This document shows positions 16,157 to 25,016 of a stretch of DNA of 26,661 bases, piece after piece (position 1 is the stretch's first letter; every line of letters starts with the position of its first letter). The stretch lies in the IMG/VR virus record IMGVR_UViG_3300036651_001856, positions 1 to 26,661 of that record; one strand, written 5' to 3'. A program made the position numbers and the translations under genes. Source of the stretch: a virus. Under the pieces are notes generated by a model that did no database searches, was not told the origin of the DNA, and was given only the letters and a program-made list of their open reading frames with translations.

Positions 16157-17821
16157 ATGACCCGACCCGACTCTCTCGACCGTGTGCTCGACGGGGACGA
16201 CGGCGACGGAGTCGATCTTCCGAAGAACTGGAACCCGACCCTGGAGATCGGCCGGACCGGTCTCAAGCGGGCCGCCGGCTGGGTCAACGAGGAGTTCCTC
16301 CCCCAGCTCAAGGGCCGCAAGGCGGTCGGGGTCTACCGGGAGATGTCGAGCAACGACCCGATCGTCGGGTCGCTGCTGTTCGCGCTCAAGCGGCTGATGA
16401 GCGAGGTCGACTGGAACGTCGAACCGGCCAGCTCCAAGGCCGAGGACCGCAGGAACGCCGAGATCATCGAGCAGAACCGTGACGACATGAGCGAGCCGTT
16501 CAGCTCGTTCATCATGGAGGCGCTCAGCTCCCTGGAGTACGGCTGGTCCTGGCACGAAATCTGCTTCAAGCGGCGCCTGGGCCCCTGGTACACCAACCGC
16601 GCCGACGGCGACCTGCACCGCTCCAAGTACGACGACGGCATGATCGGGCTCGCGCACCTGCCGATCCGCGCCCAGGAATCCTGGCAGAAGTGGATCTTCG
16701 ACGCGAAGGGCAACGCCACCTGGATGGTGCAGATGCCCGCGCCGGACTACCGGATGAAGCCGATCCCGCGCACCAAGAGCCTGCATTTCCGCCCGCTGCC
16801 GGCGAAGAACAACCCCGAGGGCATCAGCATCCTGCGCACCGCCTACCGGCCGTGGTTCTTCAAGAAGCGGATGGAGGAGACCGAGGCCGTCGGCGTCGAA
16901 CGTGACCTGACCGGCCTGCCGGTCGCCGAGGTGCCCGCCGACGTCGTCAACGCCCGACCGGGCAGCCAGCAGGCCAAGCTGCTGGCCTCCTACAAGCAGA
17001 TGGTCCGCTCGGTGCGCCGCGACGAGAACGAAGGCCTGGTGCTGCCGGTCGAGTACGACGACAAGGGCAACCAGCGTTACAAGTTCTCCCTGCTCGCGTC
17101 CAGCGGCAGCCGCCAGTTCGACACCAACGCCATCATCAGCCGCTACGAGGCGCGGATCCTGATGACGGTGCTCGCCGACTTCCTGCTCGTCGGCCACGAG
17201 GGCGTCGGGTCCTACAACATGCACGCCGACAAGACCGGCCTGTTCAAGGTCGCCTGCAACGGCATCGTCAAGCTCCTCGCCGACGAGCTGAACCGGTCCC
17301 TGATCCCGAAGCTGTTCAGCCTCAACGGGATGAAGCCGCGCGAGCTGCCCCGCTTCGTGCCCTCCGACGTGGACTCCCCCGACCTGGCGCAGCTCGCCGC
17401 GTTCATGACCGCAATGGGCCAGCTCGGCATCACCTGGTTCCCCGACCCGAAGATGGAGCAGTTCGTGCGCCGCGCCGCCGACCTGCCCGAGCTGGACAAG
17501 GACGTCGAGCGGGTGCTGGAGGTGCAGCAGCGCCAGGCCACCGTCATGCAGCTCGCCCAGCAGCGCCTGCAGGCCCTGCAGATCGGCCAGCAGGCCCAGC
17601 AGGGTGAGATGCAGATGCAGTCCGCGCAGACCAGCCAGGAGCAGCAGGCCATGCAGGTCGAGACGCAGCGCCGCGAACTGGAGAAGCCCGGCTCCACCCA
17701 GCCGCCGCAGAAGGCCGCGGCCGGGCGTCCCGCCGCCGGGCCGCCCCGCAAGGCCGCCGGCCGCAAGGTCGGGCCCAGCAACGACCCGCGCAAGCAGAAG
17801 CGAAAGGTGGCCAGTCGATGA
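16157..17821 (+). CDS. Portal protein, DUF935/Mu gp29-like, 554 aa
   Basis: Dodecameric portal through which DNA enters and leaves the capsid (known role of the family). ATG at 16157 with GGGAGA about eight bases upstream. The N-terminal region has YREMSSNDPIVGSLLFALK and DWNVEPASS, typical of the DUF935 family. Further on, RTKSLHFRPLP and GISILRTAYRPWFFK are portal-like core segments. Residues 453-512 are Gln-rich and predicted coiled coil; 515-554 form a basic Pro/Ala/Lys tail. It follows terL after 30 bp and overlaps the next gene by ATGA at 17818-17821. Confidence 0.82.
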   Translation: MTRPDSLDRVLDGDDGDGVDLPKNWNPTLEIGRTGLKRAAGWVNEEFLPQLKGRKAVGVYREMSSNDPIVGSLLFALKRLMSEVDWNVEPASSKAEDRRNAEIIEQNRDDMSEPFSSFIMEALSSLEYGWSWHEICFKRRLGPWYTNRADGDLHRSKYDDGMIGLAHLPIRAQESWQKWIFDAKGNATWMVQMPAPDYRMKPIPRTKSLHFRPLPAKNNPEGISILRTAYRPWFFKKRMEETEAVGVERDLTGLPVAEVPADVVNARPGSQQAKLLASYKQMVRSVRRDENEGLVLPVEYDDKGNQRYKFSLLASSGSRQFDTNAIISRYEARILMTVLADFLLVGHEGVGSYNMHADKTGLFKVACNGIVKLLADELNRSLIPKLFSLNGMKPRELPRFVPSDVDSPDLAQLAAFMTAMGQLGITWFPDPKMEQFVRRAADLPELDKDVERVLEVQQRQATVMQLAQQRLQALQIGQQAQQGEMQMQSAQTSQEQQAMQVETQRRELEKPGSTQPPQKAAAGRPAAGPPRKAAGRKVGPSNDPRKQKRKVASR

Positions 17822-20800
17822 GCCTCGCCCCGCTCGGGCACTTCCCCGGCCAGCCCGCCGGCTTCAACCACGCCGCCGCCGAGGCGGTGTTCGACTACAT
17901 CAGCAAGTGCGACGACGACACCGCCGAGGTGCTCGCCGACATGGTCATCGGCGGCGCCTACCAGCACGACCTGCTCGAGTACGCCCCGGTGATCAGCAAG
18001 ATGCTCGGCGAGCACCTGGTCGAGCACGGCGACGAGCTGCGCGAGCGGCTGACCCGCACCTACATCGCCAAGCGCGCCAACGGGGAGGACGTCACCCCGG
18101 AGATGGCCGCCGCCGAACTGATCGGCAAGGCGTTCGGCGGCCCGGACTACTCCCCGCAGGCGCGCGCGCAGCGGGCCCGCGAGGAGCACCGCGACCTGAT
18201 CACCGGCCGGTTCGTGCAGTCGCACCATCCGCTGGTGTTCGAGACCCACGACGAGCACGGCAAGCCGCTGCAGGCCGCGCACGACGGGCAGGCTGCCCGG
18301 CAGGGCATCCCCGAGCCGGGGCAGCGCCTCACCGCCGCGCAGAAGCTGCGCTACCAGCAGGCGTACAAGCAGATCCAGGGGATGATCACCGGCTTCCAGC
18401 ACCACCCGGAAGGCGCCTACCTGCACCTGCACTACGGCACCGGCACCGAGATCGAGGACATGCCCGGCCGCGGCCAGGACATCCCGATCAAGCCGGGCAA
18501 GACGCTGCACGCGGTCAGCATCAGCCGGGTGCCGGAGCATCACGAGGACCTGTCGCCGTTCGAGACGCTGCGCGACCTCGGCGGCGCCCTCGGGCACAAC
18601 TACGGCCTGGACACCGACGCCAACGGCGTCAACCCCGGCGTGCAGCGCATCCGCGACTTCGACGCGACCCGCAGCGCCGGGGACCCGTTCCGGCCCAGCT
18701 CCAACCTGATGATCCGTCTCGGCGCGGGCTCGCGCGCACTGGACGAGTCCTTCCGCAACGAGGACGGCACCTCGGTGCTGCCGCGCCGGGTGCAGGCCGC
18801 GCTCAAGGCCGGCCAGGTCGTCGGCACCTACGGCCCGGAGGCGCAGAAGGTGATCGGCCCGGCGGCCGATCGGGCGGCCTACCGGTACCGCGGTACCGAG
18901 CGGGCCACCCCCGACCGGCGCCTGGGTGCGGCGATGGAGTCGATCCGGCGCAACCCGAACCTGCGCACCGACGTGGAGCGGCGCGAGCTGATGGTGCACG
19001 GCGTGGAGACCGACGCCGGGTGGCACCCCTCCGGCGTGCTGTCCTACTTCCGTTCCCGGCTGCCCAAGGCCGACCTGAACACCCTGCAGCGCAAGTCCGG
19101 CAAGATCCCGCCCTCGGAGGGCGTCATCATCAACCGGCAGGGCAAGGTCGCGGTGCAGGCCGTCGGCTTCGGCGACGACCACTACCTGCCGTTCAACCTC
19201 AAGCACCTCAAGGGGCTGCGCGGCGGGGAGTACATCCGCACCCGCACCTACGGCGGCCCGACGACGGAGGATGTTTACACCGGCCTGATCTCCGGCGCGA
19301 AGTCGGTGACCGTGGTGTCGCACAACGGCGTCTACACCGTCGAGTTCGACCCGTCGTTCAAGGGCAGCCGCCGCTACAACGACAAGGCCGCGCAGATGGT
19401 GGGCCGCTACGGCCAACTCCTCGACGCGGTGAAGAACGGCGAGATCACCACCGGGCAGATCGACCCCACCCGGATGGCCGAGATCGACGAGGCGGCCGCG
19501 TCCAGCTACGACCCGGACAGCGAGCCGGAGGCCTACGCCACCGAGCGGCTGCGCCTGCTCGCGCGCGAGAAGCGCAACCCCACCTTCTCCGAGGCGCAGA
19601 AGGCGCAGGCCGCGTCGGCGTTCCTCGACAGCCAGGCCGCGAAGCACCGCACCCCCGACGGCCACGAGATGACCGGCACCGAGCTGATCGACGACTGGGT
19701 CAGCCGGGAGTCGCTCAAGCAGGCCGACGCCTACCGCAGGCTGCAGGTCGCCGACGCCGGGGCGGACTTCCGCATCCGCGGCTCCGGGCGCCCCGCCGGC
19801 ATGTCCGGGCAGGGTGTCGCGCCGGGCATGACCGCCGCCGACTTCAAGCGCAGCGTCGCCGCCCGCGCCGGGCTCGCCGACGACAACCCCGACCGGGTCG
19901 CGTCCGCCGCCATCCAGGCGATGGGCCTCAACGAGCAGTTCGGCCGCTACCTCGAGCGGGAGGAGGCCACCTACAAGGCCTCGCTCAAGCCGCTCGCGCT
20001 CAACGGCCCCGGCTACAAGATGGCCCTCGACGCGCTGCAGGAGCAGTTCCCGTACTACGTCAAGGGCGTCGACTTCCACCCGTGGCACGACGCGCGCAAC
20101 GCCGTCGACACCGGCTACGTGAAGCCCAAGCACAACCGGCCCGCCGGGGTGCTCGCCGGCTACTTCGACGACACCATCAACGGCCAGTCGAAGGTGCACG
20201 CCGACACCATCCGCGGGCAGGGCCACGCCAAGGAGGTGCGGCTCTACCAGTCCCCGCAGGCCCGGGTGGTGGCCCGCGCCCGCGCCGCCACGACCGGCGG
20301 TACCGGGCTGACCGCCGGTCGTGGCACCCCGCTCAACGCCGACGCGGCGCGCGAGCTGCGCCTGCAGGCCGACACCGGGCTGCTGGCCGCGATCCGCGCC
20401 CGCACCCACTTCGGCGGCGGCCTGCACGACCCGGACGGGAAATGGAACCTGGCGGCAGGGCGCGGCAACGCGGTGGCCGACCACGGCGACGACATCCGCA
20501 GGATGAGCCCGGACCTGCACGACGTGCTGTTCAAGCCCAGTCACGAGCTGGACGCGCTGCAGGGCACCCCCCGCGGCGCCGAGGAGCTGCACGAGAAGCT
20601 GTCGCGCGCGGTCGCGGCGATCGAGAAGTACAAGGTGTTCGACGTCGACGCCGACGCGCTGCGCCGCTTCCGCGACGAGGGCAAGGACCGGGTGGCCGGC
20701 AAGTACGACGCCGCCCAGGTCGGCACCAACCTGCGCTCGATCAACGACAAGACCGACCACGACTTCGGTCAGCGGGTGCTGGACAAGGCTCACCACGCCG

Positions 20801-21282
20801 ACTCCGACAGTGTCGCGCGGGCCTACGGCAACGACCCGAAGGTCAAGGCGCTGCCGGGGCTGTCCGACGCGGCCGACCTCGGCGACGACGAGTCCTTCCG
20901 GGTCAACGCCGAACGGGTCGCCGGGGAACTCAAGGCCCGCCACAACGCGGTGCTGCGTTGGCAGGCGGAGGGCGCGAACCCGATGCACCGCCCGAAGGGC
21001 GCGGACACCCTGCCGCGTGACGTCGAAGGCCTCGTGCGGGCGCACCAGTACAAGCGCCGCCACAAGGAGGCTGTCGCCCGCGAAACCCCGGAGCCGGAGG
21101 CCGGACCCGAAGGCGACGGCAGCTTCGGCTTCGGCGGCGGCGCACCCCAGTTCAACATCCACATCCACCAGGGCGGCCCGGGCGGCGCGGCCACCGCCAC
21201 CACCAGCGCCGGCGGCACGTTCACCCCGGTGGGTGACCCCAACCTGCACTCGAAGTTCGACAGCATCATCGGGGGCTTCTAG
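17818..21282 (+). CDS. Large head-module protein of unknown function, 1154 aa
   Basis: The ATG at 17818 overlaps the portal stop (ATGA). No classical P-loop, signal peptide or membrane span is visible. Seen: a helical N terminus (1-160) with many Ala, Asp and His; a region at 160-300 with His-rich and Gly-rich turns; a beta-rich segment at about 430-520 (EYIRTRTYGGPTTEDVYTG, then SVTVVSHNGVYTVEF); a helical block at 520-730; a distinctive FPYYVKGVDFHPWHDARN and DTGYVKPKHNRPAGVLAGYF segment near 743-790; a helical, charged stretch at 830-1080; and a Gly-rich tail containing FNIHIH at 1112-1117. Placement between portal and MuF-type genes suggests a virion or ejected internal protein. I cannot name a family. 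Confidence 0.6.
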   Translation: MSLAPLGHFPGQPAGFNHAAAEAVFDYISKCDDDTAEVLADMVIGGAYQHDLLEYAPVISKMLGEHLVEHGDELRERLTRTYIAKRANGEDVTPEMAAAELIGKAFGGPDYSPQARAQRAREEHRDLITGRFVQSHHPLVFETHDEHGKPLQAAHDGQAARQGIPEPGQRLTAAQKLRYQQAYKQIQGMITGFQHHPEGAYLHLHYGTGTEIEDMPGRGQDIPIKPGKTLHAVSISRVPEHHEDLSPFETLRDLGGALGHNYGLDTDANGVNPGVQRIRDFDATRSAGDPFRPSSNLMIRLGAGSRALDESFRNEDGTSVLPRRVQAALKAGQVVGTYGPEAQKVIGPAADRAAYRYRGTERATPDRRLGAAMESIRRNPNLRTDVERRELMVHGVETDAGWHPSGVLSYFRSRLPKADLNTLQRKSGKIPPSEGVIINRQGKVAVQAVGFGDDHYLPFNLKHLKGLRGGEYIRTRTYGGPTTEDVYTGLISGAKSVTVVSHNGVYTVEFDPSFKGSRRYNDKAAQMVGRYGQLLDAVKNGEITTGQIDPTRMAEIDEAAASSYDPDSEPEAYATERLRLLAREKRNPTFSEAQKAQAASAFLDSQAAKHRTPDGHEMTGTELIDDWVSRESLKQADAYRRLQVADAGADFRIRGSGRPAGMSGQGVAPGMTAADFKRSVAARAGLADDNPDRVASAAIQAMGLNEQFGRYLEREEATYKASLKPLALNGPGYKMALDALQEQFPYYVKGVDFHPWHDARNAVDTGYVKPKHNRPAGVLAGYFDDTINGQSKVHADTIRGQGHAKEVRLYQSPQARVVARARAATTGGTGLTAGRGTPLNADAARELRLQADTGLLAAIRARTHFGGGLHDPDGKWNLAAGRGNAVADHGDDIRRMSPDLHDVLFKPSHELDALQGTPRGAEELHEKLSRAVAAIEKYKVFDVDADALRRFRDEGKDRVAGKYDAAQVGTNLRSINDKTDHDFGQRVLDKAHHADSDSVARAYGNDPKVKALPGLSDAADLGDDESFRVNAERVAGELKARHNAVLRWQAEGANPMHRPKGADTLPRDVEGLVRAHQYKRRHKEAVARETPEPEAGPEGDGSFGFGGGAPQFNIHIHQGGPGGAATATTSAGGTFTPVGDPNLHSKFDSIIGGF

Positions 21283-23778
21283 GTGACGGTCCCCCTCGTC
21301 GACCCGCAGCTCGCGGCGTTTCAGGCCAGCGACCCGGCGGCGTTCCTCGAGCTGGGACAACCCGTCCCGGTTCCCGGGACAGCCCGCCCGCTGGTCAGCC
21401 GCCACGACGTCGAGATCGCGCTCGGCGTCGCGATCGTCACCATCGCGCTGCGGATCCGCCGGCACCTGGCCGAGGACGCCCCGGACAGCGACGAGGACCC
21501 CGCCGAGCTCGCCCGCGCCGCGTGGCGGCGTCACCTGCCGCTGTGGATGCGGATGACCGCCCCGGCGATCCGCCGCGCCTACGAGCTGGGCCGCGTCGAC
21601 GGCCTCACCGACGCCGAGATGGATGACCTGGCGGCCGACTACGCCCGCCACCTCGGGGATTATGTCAACGAGTCCTCGACCGAGGCCCTAGCCGAGGGTG
21701 TCCAGCGCCAGCTCAATCAGCGCTGGAGTTTCCACCTGGCGTGGCGGCGCGCGAGCGCGGCCTACGGCGTGGACAAGCAGCAGATGAGCACCTACCTCAA
21801 GGGTGTCGCCGCCGGCACCGAGGACTCCGCCGAGCTGATCCCACTGACCGCCCGCACCATGGCCGACAAGCTGCTGGCCGCCCGCGGGGAACGCATCGGC
21901 GCGCAGGAGGCCTACACCGCCCAGCAGACCGGGCAGGCGCTGGCGTGGATGCTGCGCTACCGCAACGGTGAGCTGCAGGGTGCGCAGCGCGAATGGGTCC
22001 TCGGCGCCGACGAGCACCACTGCGCGGTGTGCACCCAGCTCGCCGGTAAGCGGGTCCGCCCGGACGAGCCGTTCGTGCTCGGCGAGCAGCAGGTATGGGC
22101 GCCGCGGCTGCACCCCGGCTGCGAATGCGGCACCCGCCTGGTCAACGCCGCCGGGGAGGTCATCGCCAAGGGCGCGCTGGTCGCCGCCGGCATCGCCGTG
22201 CTCGCCGAGGACACCGGCCGGGTGCTGATGATCCAGCGCGCGCAGGACGGGCAGGACCCGGCCGGCGGCATGTGGGAGTTCCCCGGCGGGCACATCGAGG
22301 ACGGCGAAACCCCGTTCCAGGGCGCCCGGCGCGAATGGGAGGAGGAGGTGCACCGCCGCCTGCCCGGCGCCGAACCGGTCGCGGAGTGGACCTCCGGGGT
22401 GTACCGCGGGTTCGTGGTGCGGGTCCGCCACGAGGCGCAGGTCCCGTCCCACCGGCGCGGCAGCGTCGTCAACCCCGACGACCCGGACGGCGACGACATC
22501 GAAGCCATCGCCTGGTGGGACCCGGCGCACCTGCAGGACAATCCGGCGGTGCGCGCCGAGCTGCGGGCCGCCCTGCCGAAGGTGCGTCGCGCGCTCGGCC
22601 CGATCGCGAAGAACCGCGGCGACGACCCGTTCAACCGTGACCCCCACGGCCGGTTCGCCGCGATGGAGCAGCGCCGCTCGAGCGTGCAGCTCGCCGCGCC
22701 CGACCCCGAGATCATGCGGCTGCTGGACCGCATCGAACGCGCGCCGCGGTCGCTCACCGAGGCCCGGCCGTCCCTGACCGGACGCGCACGGACGGCGCCA
22801 CTGACCGGTCAGTCGGGCCTGACCGCGGCGCGCCCCTCATCGTTGACCCAGGCCCCCTCCCTGACGCAAGCGGTGCCGCTCACCCAGACCGCCGCGCCCG
22901 CCCAGGTCCGCGCCCCGCAACGCACCCCGCTGCGCGCGCAGATCCACATCCACCTGCCCCCGGCGCTGCCACCGCCGCCGCCCCCGGCGCCGGGTGACGA
23001 CCCGATCGGCGAGGGCAACTACGTGTCCGGCGCTGACCTGCAGTCCTACTTCGACGACATGGGCATCGAGCACGGCGACAGCGACTTCGTCGACTTCGGC
23101 GAGATCGGCGACTACTACCGCGAGCAAGGCAGCTCCGGTCGCATCCCCGCCGCCCGGAGCACGGACGTCTGGTCGGCGGCAGGCCCGCAGGTCGCCGGCT
23201 ACAGCGACACCGAGTGGGGCGCGCTCATGGCCACCGCCCAGCCGGTCTGGCAGGAAGCGATTCGCGACCACGACCGGGTCCTCGCGCAGATGACCGACCA
23301 GGAACTGCGCACCATCTGCGCCCGGGCGTTCCGGGGGATCCTGCCCTCGGCCGACGGGATGCGGGACAAGATCCGCGCCGAGATCCAGGACCCGGACGCC
23401 TACGACCACAGCCTGCGCGACGCCTACGCCGACATGGTCACCTGGTCGCGGCCGGACTACCTGGAAAGCACGCAGGCCGAGGAGTTCGACCGCTTCCTGG
23501 CGCAGTCCCCGGAGCGGTCCTACATCGAGGCAGCGCCACCAGTGCTGTACCGCTTCGCGAGTTTCCAGCCGGGCGACGGGCCCCAGCACGTGCAGGGGTA
23601 TTACGAGATGGCCAACGGTCGCTACGTCTCCGCGCTGGCGCAACCACTGAACGGTCGCAGCATCCCGAAGGGGCACCTCAACGCCGAACTGATCGAACTG
23701 GACCCCTCCGAGGACCCCTTCATGGATTCGATCTACGGCGGCCGCCACCCCGACGACGACGACTTCGACGAGGAGTGA
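21283..23778 (+). CDS. MuF-type minor head protein fused to a Nudix hydrolase, 831 aa
   Basis: GTG directly after the preceding TAG, with GGGGG seven bases upstream. Residues 1-300 are helical and end in the MuF-type C-terminal signature: HHCAVC (C247, C250) and LHPGCECGTRLV (C280, C282), a likely metal-binding cluster. Residues 310-440 are a Nudix domain: WEFPGGHIEDGE, then RREWEEEV. The GX5EX7REUXEE pattern is kept (G336, E342, R350, E351, E354, E355); the usual Gly seven residues after R350 is His357. Residues 490-545 repeat SLT/PLT motifs, followed by QIHIH (553-557) and a polyproline run. The C-terminal 270 residues are acidic, helical and unassigned. Family knowledge: MuF proteins bind the portal and enter the virion, and some carry effector domains; Nudix enzymes cleave nucleoside diphosphate-X compounds. 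The substrate here is unknown. Confidence 0.8.
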   Translation: MTVPLVDPQLAAFQASDPAAFLELGQPVPVPGTARPLVSRHDVEIALGVAIVTIALRIRRHLAEDAPDSDEDPAELARAAWRRHLPLWMRMTAPAIRRAYELGRVDGLTDAEMDDLAADYARHLGDYVNESSTEALAEGVQRQLNQRWSFHLAWRRASAAYGVDKQQMSTYLKGVAAGTEDSAELIPLTARTMADKLLAARGERIGAQEAYTAQQTGQALAWMLRYRNGELQGAQREWVLGADEHHCAVCTQLAGKRVRPDEPFVLGEQQVWAPRLHPGCECGTRLVNAAGEVIAKGALVAAGIAVLAEDTGRVLMIQRAQDGQDPAGGMWEFPGGHIEDGETPFQGARREWEEEVHRRLPGAEPVAEWTSGVYRGFVVRVRHEAQVPSHRRGSVVNPDDPDGDDIEAIAWWDPAHLQDNPAVRAELRAALPKVRRALGPIAKNRGDDPFNRDPHGRFAAMEQRRSSVQLAAPDPEIMRLLDRIERAPRSLTEARPSLTGRARTAPLTGQSGLTAARPSSLTQAPSLTQAVPLTQTAAPAQVRAPQRTPLRAQIHIHLPPALPPPPPPAPGDDPIGEGNYVSGADLQSYFDDMGIEHGDSDFVDFGEIGDYYREQGSSGRIPAARSTDVWSAAGPQVAGYSDTEWGALMATAQPVWQEAIRDHDRVLAQMTDQELRTICARAFRGILPSADGMRDKIRAEIQDPDAYDHSLRDAYADMVTWSRPDYLESTQAEEFDRFLAQSPERSYIEAAPPVLYRFASFQPGDGPQHVQGYYEMANGRYVSALAQPLNGRSIPKGHLNAELIELDPSEDPFMDSIYGGRHPDDDDFDEE
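22750..22914 (+). repeat. Degenerate [SPG]LT[QEGA] repeat linker
   Basis: About eight copies of a short unit of the type SLT/PLT/GLT followed by Q, E, G or A, within residues 490-545 of the MuF-Nudix protein, ahead of a polyproline run. It looks like a flexible linker dividing the Nudix part from the C-terminal domain. Confidence 0.6.
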
Positions 23779-23804
23779 CGGGACGCGCTCGCGAGACTGG
23801 TCCT

Positions 23805-25016
23805 ATGGACGACCGCGTCATCTCCAAGGTGCTCGAGGCCGACCCGCTGTTCGGTGACTTCCTCGACCGCCTCGACGGGGTGGCGAAGATGGACGACACC
23901 TCCGAGGTGCACGTCAACGGCCAGGACCAGAAGAAGAAGAAGGCGCTGGCGGGCGGGCTGCTGCTCGGCACCGCCGCCGAAGGCACCGCCACCGCGCGCT
24001 CGCTGTCGAACCTGCGCGCCAAGGGCAACGTGGTGCGTACCGCCGAGAACGCCGGGAAACTGACCCGCCTCGCGCACTCCCCTGCCGGTCGCGTCGGCGA
24101 GGCCACGCTGCAGACCACCAACCTCCTCGTCGGGCTCACCGCCGCCCACGAGCTCACCCGCGGGGACAAGCAGCCGAAGAAGCCGAAGCCGCCGGCGTCG
24201 GTAGCCAAGGGCATCCGGATCGGGCACTACCAGCCGATGGGCCTGGTGCACTCCAACGCCCGCTTCCGCCGCCTCGGGCTGCGCCCGGTGCCGACGCGGA
24301 TCCGCAAGGGCGCGTTCGTGCGTACCACCGAGGACCTGGTCAACGGCGAACACGCCATCCAGGCCGCCACGATGCCCACCGGCCGGCACCGCCCCGGTGG
24401 CGTGCCGGACCCGGCGACCCGCACCGGCCGACACCGCGCGGTCGGCGCGACCCGCAAACTGACCGGGCTGGGCAAGCTCACTGCGATCACCGCCGCCACC
24501 TCCGTCGGTGCCGGCGGGGGCTACGCCGCCGAGGAGAGCCTCAAGCACCGCCAGTCCGGCGCGGGGCAGGCGACGGTGGCGAAGGCCGCCGACTGCGAAT
24601 GGCACGCGGAGATCAGCAAGACCGACGACGACAAGCGTCTGGTGTTCGGCTGGGCCAGCCTGTCGATGGTCGACGGCGAGCCGGTGCTTGACCGCCAAGG
24701 CGACTACATCCCCATCGACGAGGCCGAGGACGCCGCGTACCGCTACATGCTCACCTCCCGCAAGGGCGGCGACATGCACCGGCGCATCACCAAGGCCGAC
24801 TCCGGGCCGGTGCACACCGCCGACGTCGTCGAGTCGATGGTGTTCACCCCGGAGAAGATCGCCGCCCTCGGCCTGGAGCCGGACGCGGTCCCGCTCGGCT
24901 GGTGGCTCGGGATGAAGGTCCACGACGAGCAGCAGTGGGACGACATCAAAAGCGGCAAGCGCACCGGCTTCTCGGTGCACGGCTCGGGAACCCGGAAGGA
25001 CATGGCGCTGACATGA
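23805..25016 (+). CDS. XkdF-type prohead protease with N-terminal extension, 403 aa
   Basis: Putative serine protease that processes head proteins during assembly. ATG at 23805; the upstream frame overlaps the previous gene and reads Arg-rich, so it was not used. The C-terminal 130 residues (about 275-403) carry the XkdF pattern in order: LVFGWASLSMVDGEPV, LDRQGDYI, SRKGGDMHRRI, VVESMVFTPEKIAALGLEPD, GWWLGMKVHD and GKRTGFSVHG. Residues 1-270 are an extension rich in Lys/Arg/Ala with a KKKK stretch near residue 43 and repeated Thr-Gly-Arg segments at about 190-215. It could serve as a scaffold or be cleaved off. The stop overlaps the next ATG (ATGA at 25013-25016). Confidence 0.75.
   Translation: MDDRVISKVLEADPLFGDFLDRLDGVAKMDDTSEVHVNGQDQKKKKALAGGLLLGTAAEGTATARSLSNLRAKGNVVRTAENAGKLTRLAHSPAGRVGEATLQTTNLLVGLTAAHELTRGDKQPKKPKPPASVAKGIRIGHYQPMGLVHSNARFRRLGLRPVPTRIRKGAFVRTTEDLVNGEHAIQAATMPTGRHRPGGVPDPATRTGRHRAVGATRKLTGLGKLTAITAATSVGAGGGYAAEESLKHRQSGAGQATVAKAADCEWHAEISKTDDDKRLVFGWASLSMVDGEPVLDRQGDYIPIDEAEDAAYRYMLTSRKGGDMHRRITKADSGPVHTADVVESMVFTPEKIAALGLEPDAVPLGWWLGMKVHDEQQWDDIKSGKRTGFSVHGSGTRKDMALT

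Noticed and set aside
14516-17224. Antisense open frame of 902 codons opposite terL and portal
   Set aside because: It lies opposite genes with recognisable terminase and portal motifs and itself shows none.
18481-18510. Possible P-loop (KPGKT) in the 1154-aa protein
   Set aside because: The Gly needed at the start of the motif is absent and no Walker B follows, so an ATPase call is not supported.
17212-21651. Very long antisense open frame of 1479 codons opposite the portal, 1154-aa and MuF genes
   Set aside because: The product is a Val/Gly/Ala/Arg/His-rich string with no domains. It mirrors the codon bias of the + strand genes, a known artefact of high-G+C coding DNA.
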